From: Phlebopus portentosus
Lineage: Eukaryota > Basidiomycota > Agaricomycetes > Boletales > Boletinellaceae
Assembly: GCA_037892935.1 (NCBI GenBank)
Contig: JAYXKI010000008.1
Span: 868,001 to 932,000, forward strand
DNA length: 64,000 nucleotides
Reading direction: 5' to 3'
Part shown: in pieces, positions 37,039 through 47,676 of the stretch
How positions within the stretch are numbered: the stretch's first letter is position 1
How the letters are laid out: the number at the start of each line of letters is the position of its first letter
Program-made: the position numbers and the translations under genes
Notes under the pieces: generated by a model
What the model was told of the DNA's origin: nothing
The model's input: only the letters and a program-made list of their open reading frames with translations
Database searches by the model: none

Positions 37039-37813
37039 GAAGGAGATCAGAGATTTGTCAAATGACTTGTCTCTCAGGATGACAGAGGTGAGTTTTAGCA
37101 CTTTCTTTCAAGAACTTATAGTTGCTTATATTCTCTTAGGAGATGACAGCAAATCTGGCCATCGGAGGAAGGCTTGCTTTTGATATCGGCTTAGAGATGT
37201 TTAGCCAAATTGGCTCAATACTTGCAGAGATTGGTAGAAAGAATGGAGGTATTCTCAACGACAGTAGCAATGATGCGAGGCTTAGGGCCTTTGTGACTTG
37301 TTTTGACAATTATGGCAAACTCAAGCCATCTACTTTCCTTTTGCATTTGGCTTCCTTATTAATCGGACTCAGGGATCTTACAGTGGAGGAGGGGAAGGAA
37401 CCAGAAGTAATCCCTATAGTGATGGCACTTTTGAATGCCGTATCAATGTGAACCAGTCCTGTGAAGGACTCCCTCAAAACTATGGCAATGAGCCTATGGT
37501 CATAGCATGAAGACCAGGTACAGGCACTAGAGTGCTTCCTGCAGGCCTTCCCACCTGTAGAAGGGTCCGCACGAATTGCGGTCCTTTACTTTTTTATTAA
37601 AAAGAATCTGATTTGATAATTCGGTAATGATGTAGCGCATCCCTTGGAGATTGGGATGTCTTACTCTTCTATGAAATTTTTGGTGGAGCAGGTTGACATA
37701 AATGCAGAGGATAAGGAAGTTTTGCACCAAATCTCCCACAATATGGAGAAGATTTAGGATGAGTTCAAAGGTCTCAAGTTCGGGTATGGGTTGAAGGAGC
37801 CGAAGAAAGAGAA

Positions 37814-38179
37814 GGGGAAGGGGAAGGGGAAGGGGAAGGGGAAGGGGAAGGGGAAGGGGAAGGGGAAGGGGAAGGGGAAGGGGAAGGGGAAGGGGAAGGG
37901 GAAGGGGAAGGGGAAGGGGAAGGGGAAGGGGAAGGGGAAGGGGAAGGGGAAGGGGAAGGGGAAGGGGGGGAAGGGGAAGGGGAAGGGGAAGGGGAAGGGG
38001 AAGGGGAAGGGGAAGGGGAAGGGGAAGGGGAAGGGGAAGGGGAAGGGGAAGGGGAAGGGGAAGGGGAAGGGGAAGGGGAAGGGGAAGGGGAAGGGGAAGG
38101 GGAAGGGGAAGGGGAAGGGGAAGGGGAAGGGGAAGGGGAAGGGGAAGGGGAAGGGGAAGGGGAAGGGGAAGGGGAAGGG
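37814..38179. repeat. (GGGGAA)n tract, about 61 units
   Basis: About 366 bp of GGGGAA repeats with a single irregular unit (a run of six G at about 37964). One strand is all purine. The tract is in frame as Lys-Gly on + and Pro-Phe on -, giving long but meaningless frames. It is a candidate for triplex (H-DNA) or G-quadruplex structure and for length polymorphism. Confidence 0.95.
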
Positions 38180-38907
38180 CGATGTCATTTTCAGCCTACT
38201 TGGTGACTCGAAAAAATGCTCACCTATAATCTCGACATGGACTAGTGATACATTTGTGTCAAAGAGGCTAGTCCGCCGAGTACCTCAACCAAGCGAGCTT
38301 GAAGTGCCACCGATTGAATGGAGCGTAGGAGGGAGTGACAAAGTGTAGTAGAGGGGAAAGATAAAGAGAAGGCGAGGCCGAGTACAGAGGTGTCAAGTGT
38401 AGAGGAAGAGAGGGAAGTAAAGAAGAGGAGATGATTGTGTACTTTACTTTAGTCCAAGCTCTGTGTTCTCTGCTCCAAAAAGATTCAAAGAAAGCATGCA
38501 GTACTAGGCCACACTATATAATAGAGACTAGGTCAGGCAACCTAGATGTTAGTCAGCCAAGTCTTTGTAAGATTTGGCTCATCTCCATATATAAGGGAGC
38601 CAGGGATGAATGATCTCTAGTACCCACTTTGCCTCTTCCCACCATTATTGGTAACTCCTCCCCTTTCCTACACAGATCTCCCCCTACTTAAACTCTGTCT
38701 GAGCAGTGTCATGCACTCCTCTCAAGCTACCATTAGGGGCTGTGAGTATCAGCTGTTATTATTTAAAGCACTGAAAATAACTAAACACCTCCACCTAGCC
38801 CTGAGTTCCAGAAGAATTCCCCAGCTGGAGAAAGTCAGCCTAGGTACGTTTCCTTGGTTGAATGCTGTAGTATGCACTCTCTCGAACTCTTTTAATCAGC
38901 ATCTAAG

Positions 38908-40025
38908 ATGGTAACTTCTGCAAAGTCTGTATCTCCAGATGCAGAAGCAGTGAAGAAGAAGCAGGAGGAGGAGAAGGAGAAGGCATTTGCAGACGGCATG
39001 CGCAAATGTTTTACATCTATGCATGAGCAAATTGGATCTGGAGTTAAGGATACCGAAGAAAAATTTACCGCCTTATGTGAGGAATTGCAAAAACAGAGAG
39101 AGCATTTGAAGAAAGACGAGAGCTACCTCAATTTCATAGGATTCCCCTTTTTTTTGGTATAATGGGAGGTTTGATATGTTATGTTTAATAGGTACTCTGG
39201 ACAAAAGCAGACAAGGCAAATCTAGAACTTCTCAAGAGAGCGTTGACCATTGTGTATGATGCAGTTGCTGCTTATGTAGATAGTCTACAATCTGCAAACC
39301 AGCAGGTTCCAGGGGGTGTCGACTGGAGACTGGAGGAAGCAAAGACTTCCGATGGACATATTAATGTCAAGATTCTCATGCAGAAGCTCCAGAAATTCCT
39401 CAAACTTGAGCACGATCCCATTCAGACAACAGAATTGGTATGGTTATCACAGTGTTTCTGCCGAAAGCTGGTTGATTAGGCTAAACTTGCAGAAGATCAG
39501 CTCAAAAGTACCAAGAAGTATGGCACCTTCAAGCCAGATATAGATCTGGCAGAGGAGGGATTTCGTCACCTAAAGCGGGTGCTTCAATGCTTTCCAAATG
39601 ATAATGGCTCAATTAAGATCCTATCCTTTCTAGTTTTTGTGCCGGAGACCTCCAGTAGTGAGACTGAACATAAAGTAGTTGCGATGAAGAATCTACATGA
39701 TTTCCATTAGTACTGAGGAGATGCACATGACTTTAAGGCGAGGTGTGATGACGAGCATGGCAATGAACTGATTGAAGTGAAGATGCATTTTCAGTCTTTT
39801 GGTCAATCCTCAGCATTCACAATTCTGCAGGATTGGGTCAGGCAGGCCAAATCCGATGACCAGATATTGGACAACTAGAATCGTAGTTCTCTCATTCTTA
39901 CTCAAGCGAATATGGATGGTGATTCGGATGATGGTTCTGATGCTGAGACTTCTGACATATATATGAACAACGAGAGCAAATCCTCGACGTCAAACGGTTC
40001 TTCACCAGAGGTGAGCTTTGTATAA
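38908..40025 (+). pseudogene. Second cargo-like pseudogene, coiled-coil rich
   Basis: Exons can be followed by eye. The first starts ATG 38908 with a Lys/Glu-rich coiled coil (about 38940-39130). An exon at about 39194-39436 contains ALTIVYDAVAAYVDSLQ and NVKILMQKLQKFLKLEHDP. A further exon from about 39481 contains GFRHLKRVLQCFPNDNGS and later ILQDWVRQAKSDDQ, ending with an acidic stretch near 40000. In-frame TAG and TGA codons (about 39708-39720 and 39879) look like C-to-T versions of CAG and CGA. No known domain. It resembles the 35203-37451 pseudogene in character and probably belonged to the same mobile unit. Confidence 0.5.
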
Positions 40026-40332
40026 ATTCTTAAGGTATTTGGGCCTCTGCACTATTTTTCATAGTCGTAACTGATATGATCTAGGTTCACTCCTTGCGTT
40101 TGGGCCTTGAGTTTGTGTAATTTTTAGAAATTGACTTGTTCTCATTTTGTTACAGTGGTTCGTTTGACATGTATACCAGTTTTTCAATAGGAATTTCCAG
40201 GAACATTATTGATTTCAGATCGTCTTCAGCTAGGAGTTTGTTCCCACTTCCTTTCTGTACCCTTATTTATTGTGCGCATGACTGTATATAACACATATCA
40301 TGTTTACTATTGAACATAATTGTCTTTGTCGT

Positions 40333-42471
40333 TCAGCCAATGTCCTCCCAGGCATAGAAAAGCACGGCGGATGCAAGCCCACGTGTGATGTGAACACCCG
40401 ACTGTGATGCCATTGAAATCAATTTGTTGGTTGTCAACCCAAGTAGAATCGGGTTGATGCACAGATATCCATTACATTTCAGAACATCGGCCAGCACTGA
40501 GTAATTCATGTTGTCACACCCTCGTTCCATGTGATCATCACACATCTTCAGCCAAATCTCCACTAAAGGATAATCACGAATTTTATTTCTTGTGGATGGG
40601 GAGCCTTGAGTTCTGTTGTGGTGACCTTTGCAATAATATCTACTACGATGCAATGCAGAGTGTCTGTTCCGATAACTGTGGTGCCTGTAGTCATCCTCAG
40701 ATAACGAACTGCAATCGTGATAACCCCTTTCTGTAGAGCTTTTGGAGTCCGCCCACCCTGATGATGACGAGGATCGATAGTGACGTTTATGACCCCTCTT
40801 TCTGATGGATCGGCTCCTGCCACGACAACACTTCCCTCCATGCAATGATCTACGGTACCTTCTGTCATCCCTCGGCCTGTCTCGTGCAGGCCAGGAGGCA
40901 GGTGATGGTGATGCATAGTGAGTCCTTCCAGCACTGGAATTTTCTACACCTGGTTTGGTCTGTGGATCCCCATCCGCTTGTGCTTGACCAGCACCAGCTT
41001 AGTTTGTAAGCCTCTGCTGCATGCCTATAGTGGTTGAACCTAAGGTGGTCTGCACAGTTCGCTTTGATTTGTGGTAGTCAAGCAAGTTCAGCTGCTTGGG
41101 AACCTCCGAAGCTGTCATGCCCAGAGCTTTACTTAGCTACAAAAGCTCAGAAGCCTCCAGAATCACATAGATGAGAGTAAGACTCGTACTAGGAGCCTTG
41201 CATGATCAAAATAATTCTTTATTATATAATATATATGGGTGCCATCAGCACGAACATAATAAACTTCCTCCGGATGCATGCTGCACTGTAGGTTCTGCTT
41301 GATCTCCTTGATATGAGGCACGAGTATCGCATTCAGGTCACCTTTTGTTGCTTCAGCTGCACTGGTTGGTTTAGTCACATTCTGAAGTATGCTTCCTGAG
41401 CATTTAGAACCCTTCTAAATGGTACATAATTTGCACATCAATACATGAAAGAGAGAAAGGCAAATGATCACATTTACCCATTCGTCATTTATATTTATAA
41501 GCACAATTTCGCCTGCACTATCGACCTTATACTTCTTCTTCAGCTCCTCGAGATACTTCTTGAACCCTTGTACAAGCTCATCAAGATCTACATCAGATTC
41601 GAGATACTGTGATTGAATCTTCATCCCAATCTTCTTAAACCACAGACCAGTGTAGCCTAGTGTAACCAAGGTGGGATAGCACTGAAGAATACTTGCCATG
41701 TTCTAACGCACATTGATTATGCTGTGTTGAGGTTCAATGTTCATTTTGCGCAAAGCCTGCCCATCGTCAACCAGAATGACAAGTGTTGATCATGTTTCTT
41801 TAGGAGCTTGCTGCTCCTCTTTTTCACATTTGAGATTTTCCATGAAATGCATGTAAGATACAACTGACAAGTTGCATCTATACTCTTGGTCCGAATTGTC
41901 AGCGTAGTCTATTAAATCATTAGAGACTGACAAACTCCTATAATGGTCTATGCACTGGCTGCAAGCAATGGATTATCAAAGTCCCAAGGATCACCAGTAC
42001 CGACTCTGTTGGTATCTGACTCTTGACCTAGATCGTCATTAGCCATTCGGGCAATATCAAGTTGTGATGGTTCTTCATTATAGGGCTCTTCATATTGATA
42101 CATCAGGTCCTTATCAGCAGCTCTCTGGCCCCTTGCTTTTGTCGTGGTGGGCTCCACTTCCATATTTTTCTGTTATGAAGTATAAGTGCAATACCAGAAG
42201 ATAAGACTATCAGTACTACCATCTCTTCAACACCGTTCTTGTTGACAGCAGGCTGCTCTGCCTTCCTTGGCTAGCCTCGTTTTCATAGTCCTTCAGCAAT
42301 GACATCTGCATTTTGAGAGTTCGAATGAGGGCCATTTGCTCGCTGGGGCTCCAGGGCCGTTGCTGCTTTTTTGGGAGAGGAGTTTCTTATGACGGTGGAT
42401 GCCTGCTTCATCCTGACAGTCTTACGAGCTGCAGTCTTGTGAGCTGCAAGTTTTCTAGGGGTGGGACTCAT
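40333..42471 (-). pseudogene. Minus-strand cargo-like gene(s), RS-rich with possible SAM-like C-terminus, decayed
   Basis: Read from right to left. A basic Ala/Lys-rich start (ATG 42471) is followed by an acidic exon (about 42163-41950). Next is an exon at 41699-41470 with TLVTLGYTGLWFKKIGMKIQ and a Lys-rich helix, and then one at about 41380-41165. The last is a long frame (about 41140-40350) with an Arg/Ser-rich middle and an end containing DYPLVEIWLKMCDDHME and ASQSGVHITRGLASAVLFYA. That ending is reminiscent of SAM-like domains in proteins often found near basidiomycete transposons, but this is a weak resemblance. Exon borders are not clean, and it may be two genes. It is convergent with the plus-strand pseudogene at 38908. 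Confidence 0.4.
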
Positions 42472-42737
42472 GATGGTAAGAGATAATAAAAAAAGTGATG
42501 TGGCAATGAAGGTAGCTGCTTATAAACGTGTTCCCAGCTCGCTTACTAGCCCTCTGGAGATCAACGATCCAAAGTCTGCAAATATACACTATCTTTAGAT
42601 TCAACGGCCTATACAAGCACATCATAGCGACAGTGGCGAAAGAAGGAATAACTATCCAAAGAATTAATGGAATACACCTGTTTGCAGAGTTGCTCAACAA
42701 CTGAAGTGTCATCCTAAGAACTGAGACCCTGCTATTT

Positions 42738-43651
42738 TAACCTGGACTTGATTACGGAGAATGCAAGTTCAATAGGATTGTAGTCTGGTGAGTAAGGAGG
42801 AAGAAATTCAAGTCTGACACCCCTAAGCAAAGGGGTCAGTACATGCTGCGACTTGCATTGCTAGTGAGATAGACCGAGATTTGATGAGCTCCCAAATCTC
42901 GGGAGCCTTGTGTATTGGGCAGTTATCCATTACGATAACTGATTGATTACCGGAGAAGGGATGCATTTTATCTAACAGGCTGGTAATGAATTTCATGAAC
43001 AATTTGGTATTGAATGCACCCTGTACGATAGTGCAGTTGATTGTCCCATTGAGGCTGATAGCTGGCAAGACAGAGAAGCTAACAGAGTGAATCAGAAGCT
43101 TGTGACATGCCACAAGAGGCAGAATCACCGTTTCCCTCTATTGAAAAACTGCTTGCGACATGCACGGTGACCCTTAAGGGCCCAAATAGTGTTGCGAAGA
43201 AAAGCCCACTGATCGCAAGCACTCTCATCAACAAATACCAGCTGTTTCACTGTGTACTGAGAGGTGATACGTGCAACATACTGCACACACAGAGTTTCAT
43301 TCCACTCGAGAGCCCTTTTCGATAACTAGACTATGACAATTTCAGTTCGCATGGAATGTGTAGGGAAGCAAAGCAACAGAGACAGCCACCTTCTTAAGTA
43401 TCAAACTGGCATACAGCAAGGACCTGCATATAGTCGCATCCGAAGCCTCCTTCTCCCATCTTTTCTGGAGCAGTAGCCTCAACTCGTCGATGTAATAGTC
43501 ATTGAGATTGCTTAGTGACCTGAAAAGGAACTACGTAGTGTGAACCAACAGCTATCAGGACAGGTTTCAACATGTGCATACCTTGGTGTGGATATAATCA
43601 AGCACTCAAGGCCTTCCACAAAAACCAAGTTCATGCACAGCAACAGTCCCG
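42738..43651 (-). mobile_element. Inverted arm 2, inner part, with transposase remnant
   Basis: Inverted counterpart of 33240-34158. It holds a decayed DDE domain with VACHKLLIHSVSF and VIVMDNCPIHK (about 42915-42945). It ends at AAGTCCAGG, after which sequence differs from arm 1. The arm is interrupted at 43651 by the LTR retrotransposon and resumes at 55189. Confidence 0.8.
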
Positions 43652-45056
43652 TTGAAACTCCTGTGCACTGTCTGATAGCTGAGGAGTGTCACAGTTCTTG
43701 GGGGCTGTTCGGTAAGATTAAAACGAGTGGAAAGAGAAGGGTGACTCTTGGGGGGGGAAAACTAGAGAAGCGCTGATGCGTCGATCTGGGTTCCGGAGCG
43801 GTTCCGGAAGGGATGGAGGAGAAATGGGATTGAAGGCTGCTGGATGTATGCGAGGGGGGGGGATTGGATTAAAGGAGATAGGCGAAGAAGCAAGGCGGGA
43901 GAAGTCGAAGCAAGGGGGATTGGCGGTGGCGGTGCGAAGGTAATCGATGTCCTCACAGGTAATCCCTCGATGGATTCGAACCCTGGAGGCGGAAGACGAT
44001 GGGACGAAGCTTAGAGAAGGACTTCCCCTAAGCGCTGACGATTTGAAGGTGATCCCTTCGAGGATCCGACACGATATAACAGGTTACGACAAGTTACGAC
44101 GAGTTTCGGTGGGTTACGAAGTGAAACAGAGCTATACGACGCGGAACGAAGCGATACGCAAGGGACTCAAGTGAGACCTTGCGTAGAGGCGTAGGGAGGA
44201 GAGATGAGGGTCTCTGACTTCAACACGGGTTGAACTGATCACACTGGGCTCGGGTACGACTGCAGAGCAGGAGACTCGAGGCGTATGAGACAGAACTATT
44301 GTGTATTTGTGGGAGATAGAGTCGAGGAGAGTACAGGAAGAGTCGAATTGGTCTCGACTGTAGCTGAAGTGGGTTCAAGCCCGAGCTAAACTGTTTTCTG
44401 CTAAAACTCTCCGGGCTAAAACTGGGCTCCTACTACAAGTTGCTCGCCTATTTATAACTTTGTCCGAACCTGAGCCATCGGAGCGTCAGGGAGCATAACG
44501 AAAGGAAATCGGAAGTGAAAATCATAAGGGAATGCACGGGAACAAGGTACGAGGTGAGCATATCTGGAAGGTGGCGAGATAATGACCATAGAGCATAATA
44601 CGACATGTGAGCGCACACGGAATAATGAGCATAAGAATCATAAGGAACAAAACAAAATATGAACGCATATGGGACTCAAAAGGGGAAAAGCCGGAGCGCG
44701 TCGCGTCGGGTCGAAACTTGGGAGGTGTTGGGGGCCGATTGCGGATCCTTCAATTTACCTCTCGTGCCTGGGTTTAGTAAGACGAGCTAGCTAAGTCAGC
44801 CTTTGTAAGTTTTCGACTGGGTGGCTCGAGCGTCCGAAACAGGCATGCCCCTCGGAATACCAAGGGGCGCAAGGTGCGTTCAAAGATTCGATGATTCACT
44901 GAATTCCTACGCAGCGGTCGAGTGCGAGAGACTACAGTAGTCCGTTCCACTTCGAATCGAATCGATCCGCACTGAGTTCCGCTGTTACGATGCTGATCAC
45001 CGCGGAACACGTGTCACGTGTGCGATCTCGGACCTAGCGTGTCGATGCTTCTTACA
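43652..45056 (-). repeat. 3' LTR of the Ty3-type element
   Basis: 1405 bp, ending (plus reading) TTCTTACA. Compared with the 5' LTR it contains an extra 62-bp stretch at about 44836-44900. On the minus strand it is preceded by a purine-rich AGAAACCAGGAGA (45057-45069), the likely polypurine tract. Confidence 0.92.
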
Positions 45057-45190
45057 TCTCCTGGTTTCTTGAAATCGTGACTGTCCGCAGTCACACTCCC
45101 AATAGGGTTAGACTCGGCGTCTCTAGATTCTTGACGCGTAAAACGCGGTTCGCGACGCGTTCCGTTCATCTATCCTCTCTTCTCTCCGTC

Positions 45191-46274
45191 ATGTCCCATC
45201 AACAGCAACAACAACAGCAACAACAGCAACAACAGCAACAGCAGCAACAACAGCCGCTGTTCGACGAGATTCCTGTCTCAGCGGAGGGCTTCGTGTTCAG
45301 CAACACGTGGCTTTACGGTGTCGGAAACCAGGTCCAGGTCATCGAGCGTTTGCACGAGGACGTGGATCAGAGACGGTTCGTGAGGATGACCGTTGCGCAG
45401 TCCGTTGAGAGGGCGGAGGAAATGCGTGAGATCCAGGTGCGCTTTCTTTTCTGTCTTCATCTATTCTCTTCGTTCCGTTCCGACTTCCTGAATTTCATAG
45501 ACCGCGAGAAAGAGACTCGAGGACCTTCGGCCCGAGTGGGTGCCCATCGATTTGATGTGGCCGCCGTATGCCGCGCGTTTCTGGGCGGAAAGCGTGGTTG
45601 TGCTTGCGGATCGTTGCGCAACCCTCAACATCAACTGCGACCAGCTCGATGCGCTCAAGGCTTCATACCTCGAGGACGAAAAGCGTTCGAAGCCGGACAC
45701 CGAAGTCTACATTCAGCAATGGCGTGCGGGTTTGACCGGTCTAGAAGGGGCGATCGGTCGTCACCGCGATCTGCTACGGCCACTGGTTGGCCATTTCGAC
45801 GAAAGGAAGGACGAGCTGGAGAATACGGTCATGAAGATCGATCTGGACCAGGTGAGTGCTCATTCTCGCTTCTTCTTCTAATCTTGCTAACTGTTGAACT
45901 TCTAGCTATGGCGGATGTTTTGGGTCGGTCGTCGTTCTCCCGGCACGGAGATTGACGACGTCTGGACCGAATTCGGGTGGCTCGCTTGGGCGGAGATCCG
46001 GGGAATCCTCCTCTCAGCGCCGCTGAAGAGTCACGTCCACGAGGCCCTGCGGTGCTGGACTGCGTATGAGGAGAAGTGCTGCCCGTGCTCGGTCAAAGCC
46101 GCAGACGCACTCGTTGCGCTGCGTTCCGACGCGCATCTCGGCGGATCGGGCCCCTTTTCGTCGGGTATATCCGAATTGACCGAGTCTGCCCTCAGGACGC
46201 TGCTGGGTCGTCAAGACTTGAGTCAGGTGGAGCGGGAGTCCGTCATCAGCGAGCTGGAAGATTGTGCGGACTGA
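45191..46274 (+). CDS. Antisense spliced gene inside the Ty3-type element, part A
   Basis: The gene runs opposite to gag-pol. It starts 135 bp inside the 3' LTR border at an ATG followed by a run of glutamines (CAA/CAG). Exons 45191-45436, 45501-45851 and 45906-46274 are joined by two canonical GT-AG introns (64 and 54 bp) with phase 0 throughout, giving 321 residues. The protein has no domain I know. After the Q run come VFSNTWLYGVGNQVQVIERL, a helical charged middle, LDALKASYLEDEKR, and a Trp-rich block (LWRMFWVGRR, EFGWLAWAEIR). A coding frame that spans two well-formed introns, with GC-rich codon use, argues for a real expressed gene. It ends at TGA 46272-46274, and the same frame stays open beyond it. 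Confidence 0.7.
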
Positions 46275-46301
46275 GTTTCGTACTTGAGCGAGCTGGAGAA
46301 G

Positions 46302-47111
46302 ATGGCAAGCGCGGTCAGGGTTCCGTCGCCGTCTTCGGATCGCGAGAGAGATGAGAGGCCCACGAAGCGGCCTCGGATTGTCGATTATTCGAGCGACGAG
46401 GAGTCGGTAGAGGGGAACTGCAACAACAGCAGCAGCAACATTCCTTCTGCTGCCAACGGTTTCTCTTCTGGGGGTCCGGCTGGAGATGACGACTTTGGGG
46501 CTTTTGACGAAGCGCCCCTCTTTCTTCCGGACGGTGCTGTCAGCGAGAGCAACAGCAGCAACAGCAATCCTCCAGCTGCGAGCGAGTCTCCGAGTGCAGA
46601 ACGAATGGAAGAGGATGAGGGAAGCCAAGGTGATGGCAGGGACGGTAGCAGCAGTAGCAGCAGCAGCAGCAATTCGTCTGCTGGTGGCTGGGTCGTGCAT
46701 GATGAGGGGTGTGAGAGGTGTGCGAGGGCAGGCCGGGTCTGTGAGGGTTTCCCTGGGCAGGCCTGTGATTACTGCCGCACGAAGGCCAGGCGGCGATGCG
46801 AGCTGGCTACGCACGGGAGGGCTGCGCGTCGCCTGCGGAACGAGCAGGTGGAACGCGAGACACGCGAAGCTCGTCAGCGCGCAACGGTGCAGGTGCTGAG
46901 GATGCCGGTTGCGCCTGTCCTTGAGGTGAGTGACATCGAGGAGTTGGTCGCCGGGACGGACGAGAGCGCCGTCCATTTCCGGATGGCGGCCTTGGAGAGG
47001 CGCGCGCGCGTGTTGTTCTGCGCTGCGGATCAACTGCGCAACCTAGCGGAGGAGATGCTGGCCGAGACCAGTGCGCTAGGAAGGGTGGTAAGGGGTGAGG
47101 AGGAGGAGTAA
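46302..47111 (+). CDS. Antisense ORF, part B, with Zn2Cys6-like cysteine cluster
   Basis: 269 codons, in the same frame as part A and separated from it only by the TGA at 46272-46274 and nine codons. It is either a separate gene or the C-terminal half of one protein. A basic stretch (KRPRIVDYSSDEE) could be a nuclear signal. A long Ser/Asn/Gly/Glu-rich disordered region follows. Six cysteines at residues 137-166 have spacing C-x2-C-x6-C-x7-C-x2-C-x7-C, within the range of GAL4-type Zn2Cys6 clusters. The last 90 residues are basic then helical (RRLRNEQVERETREARQR), a possible dimerisation coiled coil. The known family binds DNA, but the usual N-terminal position and the Lys/Arg pattern after the second cysteine are not fully met. 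Confidence 0.62.
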   Translation: MASAVRVPSPSSDRERDERPTKRPRIVDYSSDEESVEGNCNNSSSNIPSAANGFSSGGPAGDDDFGAFDEAPLFLPDGAVSESNSSNSNPPAASESPSAERMEEDEGSQGDGRDGSSSSSSSSNSSAGGWVVHDEGCERCARAGRVCEGFPGQACDYCRTKARRRCELATHGRAARRLRNEQVERETREARQRATVQVLRMPVAPVLEVSDIEELVAGTDESAVHFRMAALERRARVLFCAADQLRNLAEEMLAETSALGRVVRGEEEE

Positions 47112-47676
47112 GGAGTAAGAGGAGTGAGGGGAGGGGGTAGAGTGCGTCAAAACGACGCTTTTTCGTCTAGTGTCCCCTCATGGGACGAATAAAAAAAACA
47201 AAGAAAAAGAAGAAAAAGAAAAAAAATAATTTGAACTTTTGTATATATATGGTTTTTATGCGTTTTTGAATGTTATGAATTTTTGTTTGCGGTTTTGACG
47301 TTTGGGGTGAAGGTAAATAATAATGGAAGAATGAGGATTGAGATATGAGAAAATGAGAGATTAGAGAAAATAAGCGGTGATTATTGAGTCGAAAGGACTG
47401 AGAGAAAAATAAGCTAGTTGCGCTGTTTTGCGCAGCGCTACGCCGGGTTGCGATTCGCAACTGAGCGCATGAAGGTGAACACGCGGTTGAACGCGTATCT
47501 CGGTTTGCGCGAACACTTTTCCGAGGGTCTAAATGCGGTTGAGCGCGAATAATTCGAAGGAAGGAAAAATCGAGAGGAAAATCGGGAGAGGAATGAAATG
47601 AAACAAATAATCGAAAGGATCTAATAGAAGAAGAATGTCAGTGGTTTGCATGGAGGGTATCAGAACTGAATGGTGT
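47112..47676. other. Convergent 3' region between antisense gene and pol
   Basis: AT-rich non-coding segment with purine runs (about 47190-47230). It is probably the shared termination region of part B (+) and pol (-). Nothing else is seen. Confidence 0.5.

Larger units (their letters stand above)
35203..37451 (+). pseudogene. Cargo-like pseudogene, split by a solo LTR
   Basis: Removing the solo LTR (35473-37038 plus one copy of its GAAGG duplication) restores a continuous frame. It starts MPDND at 35203, with an intron at about 35219-35266. It runs through NLKGIIYEWNKAVLKVEEA and HVAPCIHALFEASVHASQL into EIRDLSNDLSLRMTE, and after an intron into TANLAIGGRLAFDIGLEMF. An in-frame TGA near 35374 precedes DAVKHV. 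The frame ends at a TGA (37449-37451) beyond which similar sequence continues, again as if CGA had become TGA. The protein is helical without known domains. Its position between the inverted arms suggests an element-borne gene, but the function is unknown. Confidence 0.55.

Noticed and set aside
37754..38348. Long Lys-Gly (+) and Pro-Phe (-) repeat proteins
   Set aside because: They are translations of the (GGGGAA)n tract; open frames over such repeats arise automatically and there is no gene context.
43762..44174. Short frames inside both Ty3 LTRs (64 and 75 codons)
   Set aside because: Present in both LTRs only because the LTRs are duplicates; no start context or domain.
46014..47033. 339-codon minus-strand frame opposite the antisense gene
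   Set aside because: GC-rich mirror frame of parts A and B. It would be in element sense after pol, but it has no motifs and Arg/Ala-rich composition typical of shadows of a high-GC gene.
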